From Planococcus citri (Eukaryota > Arthropoda > Insecta > Hemiptera > Pseudococcidae), in NCBI RefSeq assembly GCF_950023065.1, contig NC_088679.1:434001-498000 (forward strand): a stretch of DNA of 64,000 bases, given 5' to 3'. The position numbers were made by a program, and so were the translations under genes. Under the pieces are notes generated by a model. It was given only the letters and a program-made list of their open reading frames with translations, was not told where the DNA came from and did no database searches. This document shows, piece after piece, positions 36,466-48,956 of this stretch. Positions within the stretch are counted from its first letter, which is position 1. Each line of letters opens with the position of its first letter.

Positions 36466-39346
36466 CGGGCGAAATGTTTTTCAACGTGGCCCAGAGTATG
36501 TACACTGTGCAGTGTGCACTGTGCACTCCCACGCGATAAATTAGCAGTCGTAAAACAATATAAATACCGCCGCGCCGCGCCGGTAGTGCAGCGATTTTTA
36601 CCACAAGTAAACAATTAAACATGCACCACTCGTAGCGTAGCCCGCGTTCAGCATTGCCAGCACGGTATTTTGGCCCTGTATGGAGTAAGAATCTACTTGT
36701 AGCTTCCAAAAGGATGGTGGAGGTGGAGGTGGAGGTGGAGGTCCGTGGGCAATGGGCATAACAGCAACTCAAAGTATAGGTATGGGCGACGCTACAGAAG
36801 CAATTCTCGATTGCGTCCAATATCCTGAAAGTACGCGTAGAAGGGAGGCCCTTTAACACGCCATTTCACCAACTTTTGGGGCTTTTTCAATTAATCGCGA
36901 CATCATTTTAACAAATTTTTCAGCAGTCAATTTCCGCAAAATTCTGCTCAATTTTACAATTTTTTTACCGGTATTTTTTTGCTGTATCGAGTTTAATTTC
37001 AGTATGCACTCGTACTTACGAAGATTATACGTATACCCTATGGCCTATATGTATAGTTACATATTACGGTTCTAGGTTTGCAAATAATATGCATTATTTT
37101 TGACAAGAAATTTTGCTCTCTTATACTCGATATACATACTGGTATGCCTACGTGGCCTGCGTAGACACGACTAGAGGTGTGTAGCCGTGTAGCGTGTACG
37201 AGTAATGTAAGGTACTGTATCTGTACGGGACTACGGGTACGCGTGTCGACTTTCGATACAATCATTTCAAAGCTAACGATCGGTATTGTTATCTCGTAGC
37301 GCTAGAGACTTGTTTTTTTCTTCTTTTTTTTCCATCTTCTTTCTCGTTTCTCTGGCGCGTTTCATTTCTTTTTGAAAATATACCGCCATCGTCCAAGTCG
37401 AACAAAGTACTCGTACATACACCAACATTGGGAAAACGAAAAATGAAAAACGGAAAACGGAAAACTGCAAACAGCTCTACCCTACCGGTACCGAGTATCT
37501 ATACCTATACGAGTAGGTATGTAGGTGTAGGTATATTGTATAGGTATTGTAGGTGGGTCTGGGTATTGAGTAATATAGGTATACGCTTCAATACTCGTAC
37601 TCGTATAACACACGCGCCATCGCACATCGTACAAAAATACCCGCACCAGACACTCAGACAGGGGTAAGAGCATTGTATATGTATGTAGGTAGATACATAT
37701 GTAGCATTGTAGCGCCGAGCATATACAATATACATACTCGTACTTACACCGAACGAGTTAGAGTTACAAACTTGTTAGTTTTTACTGCTGTGCGCACTGT
37801 GCAGTGTGCTTACAAGCATCTGCCACCAAAGCGGCAATTTCTGTAGCTTTCTGAGGTATCGCCTATCTCTATACGAGTGTCGAGTATGGTACCCGCTGTA
37901 CGACTTTATTTTCTTCCTTTTTTTTTACAATACGCAGTACGTACAAATAAAAAGAAAACAACAGAACAGAATAAAGAAAAAAAAAGGGGGAAAAAGAGCT
38001 TCCCTTCCGAGACGCGCACACGTATTTTTTGTCGACTTCTCCTTCGCCCAATTCCCGTCATCATCGGGTTGGCACGAAATTTTTCTCAACGAGAATTTGA
38101 CCGAATGAAAATGAAACACTCGTACATGTAAACAAACTTTCTGCAGCCGGACACTGGACACTGGACACTGGACACTGGACAGTACAGTAAACTGGGGCGA
38201 ATTTATTTTAGAAATATTTTTGCAATTCTGCCAGGTTCGATGTATGTACCTAGAGTGGGTTGGGGCACGGTAAAATCAACAAATACGCGTACCTCTACCT
38301 ATATACCAGAATGCGTAATAAAGGATAGAAGTGTCGATCAAAATTTATGAGAAAATTCACTTCGCCGAGGAGTTAACGCGACCGTTTCGATCAAATTTCC
38401 ATAACTCGTACCTACGACAGAGGGTGCCAGAAAAAAAAGAATTTCGCCGATTTGATCGAAATGATCGTGAAAAGTGCGATATTCGGCCATCGGGGTAGGT
38501 ATTTAGTTTTTCATTTAAAAACTACGCGTACGCGATGGGCGATGGGCGATGGAAAAGTGTTATACTCGTATGTAATGTAGACCGCCAAATTGCTTATAAA
38601 ACTGCAGGTAGAGGACTGAAAATGGTGTCGAATTTCAAACCCAACTCGCTTGAAAAAATTTACGCAAATATGTACCTATCTCGGCACTGGATCGGTGTAC
38701 GAGTAAAGTGAACAACTTCTCACCATTCTATAATACGAGTACTAGGTAGGTACATACCTACAACAGCATTGCGTATAGGGCTTAATGACTTTGTAGGTAG
38801 GTAGCTAGGTACATAGTAGGTACGTCGTCGTCACTGTTGAAAAATGCAGATGAACAATTTCGAACGCGCGGCTCTCTCGTATAGGAATTGATTCTCATTA
38901 TTAACAATTCTACTTTTCGCTTTCAATTTCGAGAAAGGCTAATCGTGTATGGTAACATTGAGCCTACGAGATCATACACGAAGTATGTATGTATGTATGT
39001 ATGTACCAACGAGAAGTACGACAAGTATGAACAAGAAAACCAGAGTAGGTATATAGTAAATGTGTATGCCGTATGCCGTATATGCGGTCGTAAATGAGAT
39101 GAGACGAGACGAGACGAGATGAGTACGGAAGTACGCGTGTATAGTTTTCGTAGCTAATTTCGTAATCGGATGTAAGTATCTACAATCTACGTACAATATA
39201 CGCGGATGGATACGAGCACGAGGCGAGTAGTTTTGAAGAAAACTTACCAGCACTCGGAATTAGTCAACACGAGAGTAAAGTATAGGGCCTAATCTAGCTG
39301 CTCGTAAGTCGCTGTATTACGTACGTAGATGTGGTCGGGGTGAAGC

Positions 39347-39367
39347 GGGGGGGGGGGGGGAGGGGGG
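39347..39367. repeat. Poly-G run
   Basis: A run of about fourteen G, then A, then six more G. It could form a G-quadruplex and could also be a sequencing-length artefact. Confidence 0.9.
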
Positions 39368-42300
39368 TGCGTAGCAAAACTTGATAAATCGCACCACACT
39401 GCCGCTTATGCGCCAGGCGCCACCGCACCCTACCATTACAACCGAGTATGAAACAAAACAGAAACACGCAAGCTTATGTACCTCTACCTGCTACTTGTAC
39501 CTAGTACCTACCTACCTACCTACCTATACCTACCTAATGTAACATGCTCCACTACTCCGGTGTGTAGGGTGTATTGGGTATTGTACATTGTACATACAAT
39601 GTACTCGTATATTATCTATTATGCATTATGTATTATGTATTATGTAGTTATGTACTATGTATGATACATATTGCACGAGTAGTTACGAGTAGAAATGTGT
39701 ATGTAAGCTGCACAGCCACAGCCACAGACGCCATCCAAAAAACCCCAACACAACACAACACAACACTAATTTACATACAGGGCAAGGTAGATGAGTACGC
39801 GCCACGCGGTACGCGGTACGCGGTACGCACACACTCTCAGTCAGTCATAATTAGCTTTAAGGGCGATTACGCTGCTGATCTTGAATTTATGTAATACTCG
39901 TACTTACTCGTATAGCTGCTGCTACACGCGCTGCGCTGCACCGCGCCGCTTCAAATTTTCGCTTTATTAAATACATAGACATGGACGCGACGACAGCAAC
40001 GCTTACAATTAATTATCAACGGATTAAGGCGAGCGTTGCGAAATCTCTTCTCTGCACTCTGCAGTTTGTTCGCAAAATCTCGCGCAGATACCTACTCCGC
40101 CTACAGCCAGTAGATAGATACGTTTACGTATACTTACGAGTAGATAGGCATTAGGCAGGCACCTGCTTGCCTCGTCGTACATTACACAGACACACCAACA
40201 ACTCGACAACTCGTACCGAGATACCGAGAAAATACGCTTTTTCACCGACACCTCGTCATCAATCTGTTCCTGTACGGCACACAACTTTCCTTCCCCGCTT
40301 GTTTTTCAGTTCGGTTATATGTGTATTTAGCACGGATATTCGATACGAGTAAAACGATAAAATAAACGCGATAATCCGATTCGCTTTTTCTGCGAAAATC
40401 GAAAAACGAGAGGGGCGCGGGCGCAGTCTCGGGTCTGTTCGCCTCGGCCACGGCAGCCGCGAGCCGATCGCGATGCACACGCGACAGGCGACAATATTTG
40501 CTGATAAAACAGCTGATTTTGCGACGACCAACGAACGGCTGTCATGTGGTAGTAGACACGATGAAGCTAAACGTACGGCACGAGACACGACACGAGTAAA
40601 CCTTAGACACGCGACAGACGACGCGATGTACAAATACGTAGGTAGAGGTACGCCGCGGCCGCCGCTCAGGTAGTTACTCGTAAGTGTAGACTGCGCGGCG
40701 CCAAGCCGAGTACACGATTTCTCACGCGTAGCGCCATCGCCATAAGTCTCGGCCTCGGTACTGGCAAAGTGGCAAAGTTGCGGTCACCGCATTCGCACAT
40801 CAACCGATAAAAACGAAGCCTCGAATACCAAATCGAATCGCCGCGCCGCTACTAATTCCGACACTGTCGCTTACTCGGCGTACACGCGAGAGTACGTATT
40901 ATTAGCCTTTTGTGACGAATTTTCCGAAAGAGACAATCGAGAGCTGTCAAGCTGCCTTAGCAATAGGGCGCGGCGCGGCGCGGCGGAGTGAACAAAAAAA
41001 CATACGAGTAGGTATCCTGAATTTCGACCAAGTCCAGGAAGTGACTCGCAACGAGGCGAGGGAGAGATTACCTACCCAGAAGAATGTCGAGCCCCCTAGC
41101 GATTCAGACAGCTGAACCATTGGTCCTCACAATGGGTTCATTCGTGAAAAAAAGTGATTCGTGAATTTTGAAAAAAATGATCGAGATGGCCGAGAAAAAA
41201 GGAGGTAGGTACTTACCTATTTTTCGAGATATGTATTTCCAACTACCGAATACAAATAATCCGTTACTTTTTCTGTAAAAAGACGTTTGGCGTTCAAAAT
41301 TTTTCTGGCTAGTCTCCTACGCGAAATAAACTTGCTCGCCAATTTTCGTAAAAATCCAGAATGTGGATTTTTCATCGCTTCACGTTTTACTCGCAAGGAG
41401 ACCTTTCGAGGTGTCCGCCTTCGATTCGAAGGGGGCAGAGTTTTTTGAAAAACAGCGCGGTCTAACTTTTGTAAAATTTTTAAAAACTCAAAATCGACGG
41501 CGATTTTATGATTTTTTTAAAAAAATTTCCACTCGGAGTATTTTGTAAAAATTTCGCGCAATTCACTACCTATCTCTGGCCATTCTGGAGCCTCCAGCGC
41601 GATTTTCGATTCCTCCAGAATTCTAACATTTCTTCGCCAGAAGGCGTGAAAACCTCCTAGGCAGCTAAAAATCGAGTTGCGGCTTATTTTCGACTTTCAA
41701 AAAGGGTATACGATACGAGGATACGCGCATTTGACGCCATTCCCCAATTTTTCCAAGAGATTTAAAATCAACGATTCGAGTAGAAGAATAGCAATCGAAT
41801 ACGAATACGTAAGTAAGTAAACGCGATTCCCCGAATATGAATAAATGATGTAGGTACTCGTAGTTGCGGTCTTCGAACTAATTATGTACGTGTAATTCCG
41901 AACACGACCCGCTGCTCGTGGAAAGAAAGAGAAACGAAGTGAAGAAGTGAACCAGATTAAAAATGCAAGTTTCCCAACGAAGGAATACTTACACATAGTT
42001 TGTCGAATGTCGCCAGCTTTTTGAGGGGTGGTGACATTTGAACATACGAGTACAGTACACTACAGTACAGTACACATTACACAACCGGTAGAGGTATAGA
42101 CTCTTCGATACAGCCTACGTGTACGTAAGCACATCTCTGCTGCAGTATGCGGTATGTAATGTGTAATGTGTAATGTGTATTGTGTATTATGTATTGTGCG
42201 TAGGTCTAGCTCATCGTCAGTTCAGCAAGGCGTTAATCGATTACTACATAGTAAGCGAACACAAAGTGAGTGTACAGTACACTGTACACGCTACAGCTAC

Positions 42301-44612
42301 ACAACACACTACACACTACACACATAGGCAGATTGTAGCTACAGCTTGCTACCATTTATCAAATGATAATCGCGATAGCGAATGAATTCGCGAAAAAAGT
42401 AAACAAAAACGCGGAATTAAATTCTATTCCGATGACATATTATATCAAGTCTTCAAACGGGACGCGAGGTGAGGCGAAGAGAATTGTGAAGCGAAGCGTC
42501 GTTGATAATAATTCGGTGACATTTGTCGACTCTCGTTAATAATGAAATATGACGAACAAAAATACGCGACGATGCCGATGCCGATGCCGATGCCGATGTT
42601 GGTGTTGGTGTTGGTTCTGGAGCTGGTGCTGGTGCTGTTGTTGGTGCTGTTGTTGGTGTTTGTGCAAGGCTATTACGCGAGTATACGAACCTTTGATACC
42701 TATTTGGCTGACGTCGACGTCGACGTCGACTCGAATTCATTACACGAGTTTTCAAAGAGTCGACGAGCATCGAGCATCGAGCGAAGCCGAAGCGTAGAGC
42801 TAGATCCGCCTACATCGTGTTATGTACCGGGTAATGGGTACGGGTACCACCAACGCCTCCAGCGTCTCCGTATGTTTGGCGCGCGAAATTTCACTCTCAT
42901 ACAGCCCAACATCCGTCATTTAGGTACCTCTACCTCAGTCTTTCCCTCTCCATCTCCATATCTCCATTTCCCCTTCCCTTTACTGTTTCTTTCTTTCAGT
43001 TCTATAAGAAGTATACCTAACGGTAAGTATTACCTACCTACATACTCGTATTTCGTAGGTACTCGTCACCGTCGTCATTATCGTCATCCTCATCTTCATC
43101 TTCACCATTAGGTATCACGCATCTGACGCATCTATCCGATTTGTCTACTCGTAGGTAGGTATTTTTTTTTCAGTGGACATCGTATGAGATGAGAAGAGTC
43201 ATCGCCAGTTCGCCACAACCGCACAGCTGCCAACAGCAAAACTTGGTAACTTGTAATCGTTGGGTGTGGTGAGGGCTGAGGGCCGATTTTTCTACGTCGC
43301 AAAGGCGCGGCTCGGCTCGGCTCGGCGGACCGTCCAAGGATTATCGCGTTGCAATCGCACTCCAAGTCGCAAAGGACTAATTTTGCCTTCGCAAGTTGCG
43401 AGTGCTTTTTGGGTTGGGCACACCGTTGTCCGCTGCTATATACGAGTATGTCTGTCAAGAGTTGATGTAAAAAGCCTAAAAGTACATACGAAGTAGGTAT
43501 CTTCACCTACGATCACTCGTACGAGTATTCGCCGTGCCCTAGTTCCATGCAAAATCTCAATTACTCGATCTCTTTTAAAGATGGGCCATTTTTTCCAAAA
43601 CAAGTTGCGTAGTGGTTAAAGAGTGGGGGAAAAAAAAAACAAGAAACACAATTTTTTCGAAAATGGCTCCTGTTTGAGAACTCATATCGTCCCTCTAGGC
43701 AGTGTAGGCCTTTAGGGGCACCTCTGAAGCTGGAATTTTTTCTGGTCAACTTTCAACTCGAAACGATCGAGTTTCCGCTAATTTATTTTTCAAAGCTGAA
43801 AGCTGTACGTTTACGATGAATAGTAAAAGCTACTCGTATAGAAAGACGAAGCACAAAATGACACTCGCAAGCCGGGAACCACCAGACGGCGCTTACGAAA
43901 CGGAAACGGGCACATGGCACATGGCACATGCTATTGCGAACTGCGAAGAGAAAAGACACTCGGTATTACGAGTAGGTATACCTAAAATGAAAACGCGCGC
44001 GCGGGTATTGTTTTGAAAAACCTATTCATCGGCATAGGCGAAAAGTGCGCTGGCGCGAGCGAGCGAGCACGCAGCATAATTGTTGTTTCATTACCTATGT
44101 AGATGTACCTACTCGTACGTGTAGGTAGAGGTACTAGGAGTCGGAGCAGTGGAGCACCTATAGCAGCACGCGGAAGTGGCAAATTTTAAATTTAAAAACG
44201 CAAACACCAAGCACCTCCCCCCTCTCCTCTTCGTTGTTCGGCATCGTAATTTCATCTCAATTATTTTCGTGTAATTCGAACGGGTCGCGTCTCTAAAACA
44301 TCTGCACAGAGAATAGCACGTGCGCGTGCCACCAATTGACCCATTTTTTCAATCTTGTTTCTTTTCTTTTCACTGCGTTCTACACATATCGTATCGTATC
44401 GTATCGTATCGCATCGAATAGCACTCATCAACCTCACATACTTATACGAGTAAATACAAATACGCGAGTAGCGAGTACCTACTATTATTCGAAGACACCG
44501 GGTAAAGGTACGTACAAGCGACCGCGGCCGTCGGCTGGCTTTGGCTGATGGTGATGGTTGTTGATGTTGATGTTGAATATACTCGTACTCGTGTAGGCAC
44601 ATACGAGTAGTA

Positions 44613-44850
44613 CAGGGTGCCCAGAAATATCGAGTACCCCTAAAAAAGTTTTCTACTAAAATACTTTGGTTGGTCGCAATGAATGATACGAGTACGAGTA
44701 ATAATGATAGCGCATGATTGGTTGTTGGACTGTTGGACTGGAGAGATAGCATTCCACCAATCATACGCATCTATTAAACCGTTCACGTTGCCAACCTATA
44801 TTTTTAATGAAAAACTTTCTTCGGGGTACTCGATATTTCTGGGCACCCTG
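44613..44850. mobile_element. CAGGGTG-family MITE, full copy 2 (238 bp)
   Basis: It has the same ends as the copy at 17901 (CAGGGTGCCCAGAAATATCG and complement) with TA on both sides (44611-44612 and 44851-44852). It is very similar along its length to copy 1 but lacks about 14 bases present there around CAATTACGCATC and ACGCGTA. It carries TACGAGTACGAGTA at about 44686-44700. Similarity between copies 27 kb apart suggests fairly recent activity. Confidence 0.9.
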
Positions 44851-46389
44851 TACACGTGGGTGTGGGTATAGGACATAGGTATAGTAGGTGGTAGGAACTA
44901 TGCAATAAGACATAGACACATATCACTGATACGGTACAAGTGTGTAGTGTACTCTAGTGTATGGCTAATGGCTATGTAGTATGTACGTAGACGTACGAGT
45001 ATAGGTAGGCACGTTTACGAGGATTAAGTAAGTAATAGCTGCTCATTCATACTCGCGAATGTCGTACTCGTACTCGTACTCGTACTTGATTTCAATGATG
45101 CGCTTAAGGAATGCATTTACTCGTACAACCGCAACGACAGCTATTCAATACGCCTCGAATAGGTACAGGTAGTTACTAGGTACCTACTACCTAGTACCTC
45201 TACCTACGTAATATTCTGCATACTCCGATTACTAGCTTTTGGTATGGTTATGGTTACGGTTACGGATCACGGATCACGGATCAGGAAAGGTGATTGATCA
45301 AGATTATGATATGTACGTACCGAAGTATATGCGCATATTTGTGCAGGCATCTTAACGACATTAAATACTGCAGCCTGTAGGTGAATTCTTGTAGTCGAGT
45401 ATGAGCATTGAGCAACTGCACAACTGCATCGCTCGGTACCGACCCATTACAGCTAATACGGCCCACCATACGGAAAACCACGGTTGAAAAAGCGACATAC
45501 AGTATTTATGTTAATGATATTGGTAGGTAGAGGTACGCGACTACGCGTACGATATGGGAAAAGCTGATAAAAACTACGATATTGGTACATATATTGACAC
45601 TGTTATCGCTAATGGCACCACATTCGAGGCGTCGAGGCCCGTTTTTAACGCAGGTGTGTAGTGTGTAGTGTGTAGCCTGTATGTACCTCGATCGAGTACA
45701 GTTTTTAGTTTACACAATAGGGTACATAGTACACAGTAACATACTACTCGTACATACATAAGGTTACGTATACACTATACACTTCAGAAATAAGACAGAA
45801 AAACGTAATATTTGTGCTTTTGTCGTAGTCATAATGAAATACTGATACTGAAAAATTAGTCCTCACTACTCTCGACCTTACCCCCATTTTACAACGAGAC
45901 AATACTCGTATACGAGTAGAACCGCGGCGCTGTTTCGCGTCGACCACCGAAGGGAGCAAAAGCGAAATTTCATTGTACAGTATCCCATTGATTACGATTT
46001 ACGAATACGAATTTCTAGACAAATTCATCGGTATTTTTTATTATAATTATGCAGATCTAGATACTGATACTCGCAACAGAAGTAGGTACGATATTGACGA
46101 TCAAATGCAAAAATTTGAAAATCCTACTATCCAGAGACTGAGGAATCGACGGATGAGTTCAAAGTTTTTGCGCATTTCCAAGGATGTAACGAACAACTAG
46201 GTATTTCAAGGCGAGCGAGAAGGAGGACCGAATCACAAAATTCCAACTGACTCGTCTAAGAATTTTCAAGCACAAAAATTACTTATTTTTGGAGTTTTCA
46301 AGTGGAATTTGCAATCGACCTCCTAGCATTTACAACTTACAGAAAACGTCGCTCAGCGATAAAAAAAATACCATTTTTGACATTGGAAG

Positions 46390-46390
<1 letters not shown>
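44851..46390. other. Gene-free octamer-rich DNA
   Basis: No coding sequence is supported. It includes an ACTCGT array near 45063-45086 and GGATCAC units near 45264-45285. A 75-codon frame near 45973-46200 has no recognisable domain. Confidence 0.5.

Positions 46391-46421
<31 letters not shown>
46391..46421. repeat. (TTA)n triplet array
   Basis: About ten tandem TTA triplets followed by a T-run. Confidence 0.95.
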
Positions 46422-46422
<1 letters not shown>

Positions 46423-46515
46423 TTTTTTTGGATTTAATATTTTTCAAATGTACCTATCTAAATACCTAAAAATGGTGCAGAAATGCGAATACTGAAAAAG
46501 AAAAACAAATTGGTC

Positions 46516-46990
46516 CGAGCGAAGCGAGGGCGAAAGCTTTCGAAAATTTTCAATCCGAGAGGAGGAAAAACATCATTGATATTTTTTTTGGATTTAATAT
46601 TTTTTAAATCTAAATAAAAACTTTTCAGAAATTTCCACTTTGTAAAAGAAAAGAAAAGAAAAGCAAACTGATCGTAGCGAAGCGAGGGCAGAAACTTTCG
46701 AAAAATCGTTCAAAAAATGAAATAAGATTATTTTTTAACGCGAGCCAAATTTTTCACCCTTAAAATTATCAAAAATTGTATTAAATATTTCTCCGGTAAG
46801 TAAAATAATTTGGAAATGGCGAAATTATAGTAACCGAGAGAAGCGTGGGACGAAAGCTTTCAAAAAATTTGTACGATTCGAGAAGTGAAAAACAGATTGT
46901 TTTTAATGTAACGATAAAAATTACAAAAAAGTGGGAAAATATCGCATTCGCCCGCTCCCGCTTTCATTTTTGATAGTAGGCCTAATTGAT
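46516..46990. repeat. Three tandem units of about 157 bp with CGAGCGAAGCGAGGG core
   Basis: The core occurs at 46516 and, with one base changed (CGTAGCGAAGCGAGGG), at 46673. A more diverged form, CGAGAGAAGCGTGGG, is at 46835. Each is followed by GCGAAAGCTTTCGAAAA-like sequence and then an A-rich AAAACA..ATT block. Spacings are 157 and 162 bp. The same core and the same 157-bp spacing occur inside the hAT-like element at 28834 and 28991, and one related core lies at 50852 inside another hAT element. This looks like a mobile satellite-like unit. Confidence 0.75.
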
Positions 46991-47597
46991 ACCGAGTTGG
47001 GAAATTTAAGGAAACTAACGACTTAGTAAAGGAAAATTACGAATGGTAGCTTCCATCGTATTTCGTATAAAAAAATATTTTCGTTTATAAAAGTTGTAAA
47101 TTTTCAACTGCGCGAATTTCTTTTTAATTACGGTAATACGGTATCGTACATCTACATACGTACATATTTTCTCAACTTTTCGCGTGTTTCCTAAAATTTT
47201 CCCGCAACTCGAGCCAAGTGCTAGGGGACAGCTTGCGCTTGCCTCCCAATCTCCCTCTCGCCTTCGTTCTTGCGCATTTCACGAATCTTGTAGAAAATGA
47301 AAAAGGTCTTTTCGCCTTTTCGTCAAAATTATTAAAGGCGAGTTCGGCGTCACCGAGAAATCGAAACGAAGAAAATTTCTCTCGCACTGGGATGAACTGA
47401 AAGAGGCAAATTTTTACAAGATTTTCTGCCGAGTCCATTAAGTAATTTGTGAAACCTGTACGCGATAATTTTCTATCTGCGGATCGCGTGAAAATTCCAG
47501 ATAGAGTTCTCGCGCTCGCACGTTGGGCATGGGCTCATCTCCGAAAAATAAGACTCGCGGATTCGTTTAAACGAGAAAATTTGAACGAACGAACGTA
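46991..47597. other. Gene-free DNA
   Basis: No supported feature. Open frames of 60-90 codons on both strands here have no recognisable domain. Confidence 0.4.
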
Positions 47598-47840
47598 CTC
47601 TCTAAATTTGAAACAGTCAATTTCACTGCTTAGCAGTCACGACATTTTGCCTTTTTAAAGCAGTAGTTTTTTTTTACTGCAAAACAGTGAAAAATTACTG
47701 AATTGGTCAGTCAAAATGATTTTTTACTGACCAACTCAGTAATTTTTCACTGTTTTGCAGTAAAAAAAAAACTACTGCTTTAAAAAGGCAAAATGTCGTG
47801 ACTGCTAAGCAGTGAAATTGACTGTTTCAAATTTAGAGAG
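47598..47840. mobile_element. Near-perfect foldback MITE, 243 bp, TA-flanked
   Basis: Two arms of about 114 bases, beginning CTCTCTAAATTTGAAACAGT and ending with the complement, surround a loop of roughly a dozen bases near 47713-47725. The arms differ by one A/G change and one base in a poly-T/poly-A run. TA flanks both ends (47596-47597 and 47841-47842). The transcript would fold into an almost uninterrupted hairpin. No protein is encoded. The structure is that of a TA-inserting foldback MITE, and its arm identity implies youth or selection on the hairpin. Confidence 0.9.
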
Positions 47841-47842
47841 TA

Positions 47843-48881
47843 AGGGGAAGGGAAGGGGTACATTTTTTGAATTGTAGAACTGCGGGATTTCAATTTCCCC
47901 GGATCTATAGGGACTCGAAAAGTCGAGAAAATGTATGAAAATATACGTCAGACTTCGGGGAGCTCGTATTTTGGAGACATACTCGTATGTAGTATGCGAA
48001 CCACCTAGCATACGTACACGTAGGAGGTCTAGGTATACGGAATATAGATTCGACTCGCTTTTTGGACAAGGTGATAAAGCTACGCAAAAACGAAATTGCG
48101 AATGGTAGCCTACTTCTTGTGACGTATGTAGAACGCCCGTCGCCCATTGCCCATTGCCCATCATGTCCCAGCCCCATACACGCGAATTTGAAGCGAAGAG
48201 CATTTTAGTTGTATAAGCGAGAGGAAGTCCTTACGAACCTGAAAGGTACGGTACCTATTACCTACGTACTTAATGAGCGCGTACGAAACGAATAAATAGA
48301 GATAGTAGGAGCTAGATACCGCGATAATAACCTGTAATCGTATTATGGTAACTACATAGGTACCTATAGTACGATAGGATGCGATGCGAGAGGCGAGGCG
48401 ACGTAAAGAGATCGCGAAGCGAAATAGTTGAAATTACTCGTATTCGAGAGAACGGGTGAAATATACTGCACTTACGACTTACGAAGTTACGAGCATACAC
48501 CCAACTCGCGAGAAAGTAAACTTTGCTCGAGTACTTACTACTTACGCGTATACGAATACGAGTAATTGCGATATGGCGATGGCGCGGTAATAAGGCAAAT
48601 ACGCGTATCAGTTCAATGCATCATCATCTATATATAGTCTATAGAGTATAGAATATAGTAGATACTCGTACGAGTAGATCGTGAGATACTCGTATGGGTA
48701 TTCGTCAATTCGTCTTTTTATACGCGAATCGCGAATCGCGAACCGCGAATACCGATCCGCTTACTCGTATCGTGAATCTACGTGTACGAAACTTAAACTA
48801 TAGTATACGAAAGTACCATAAACCATATCTACGTACTACGTCTATGTATCTATGTACGTACAAAAATAGAAAAACACTCAC
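47843..48881. other. Gene-free DNA
   Basis: No supported coding sequence. It contains scattered octamers, including TACTCGTACGAGTA near 48667, and GCGAATC units near 48726-48748. Confidence 0.45.
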
Positions 48882-48956
48882 CAAAAGCGATATCGATGAA
48901 AACGCAGCGTCGAATGTTGATGGCATCGCAGCTGGATATCCGAAATCGGCGATCAT
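48882..48956 (-). CDS. Candidate short coding exon, unknown gene
   Basis: On the minus strand an ATG at 48956 opens 25 codons, MIADFGYPAAMPSTFDAAFSSISLL, that end exactly at CTTTTG followed by GTGAGTG, a consensus donor. The segment is free of octamers and short arrays and its codons look ordinary. I do not recognise the protein. The context at the ATG is weak (C at -3) and no neighbouring exon was found, so it may be a first coding exon with a long intron or simply chance. Confidence 0.22.

Larger units (their letters stand above)
30941..44612. other. 13.7-kb gene-free stretch with octamers and arrays
   Basis: No exon is supported. Arrays include GGCGC then GGCGT units at 32910-32946, GCGGT at 33865-33898, ACGT units near 34275-34305, CGTCC at 34755-34789, CATGC at 36386-36465, GGTGGA near 36717-36741, GACACTG near 38150-38181 and GATGCC at 42571-42598. 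A G-run of about 20 lies at 39347-39367. The 40.3-41.1 kb part is GC-richer with fewer octamers and could hold a promoter or exon, but nothing can be shown. Parts at 41.3-41.7 and 43.55-43.78 kb resemble dispersed repeats elsewhere in the window. Confidence 0.5.

Noticed and set aside
36338..36859. 173-codon minus-strand open frame
   Set aside because: Its open length comes from the stop-free CATGC array at 36386-36465 and other low-complexity DNA; no domain or splice support.
40912..41115. Plus-strand frame ending in a charged tail (KNVEPPSDSDS)
   Set aside because: Composition is protein-like for about 30 codons, but it crosses a GGCGC array and has no recognised homologue or neighbouring exon.
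42542..43111. 189-codon plus-strand open frame
   Set aside because: It reads through GATGCC and TTGGTG arrays (Met-Pro and Leu-Val repeats) with no domain.
45973..46200. 75-codon plus-strand frame
   Set aside because: The C-terminal half looks protein-like but no family is recognised and no splice context supports it.
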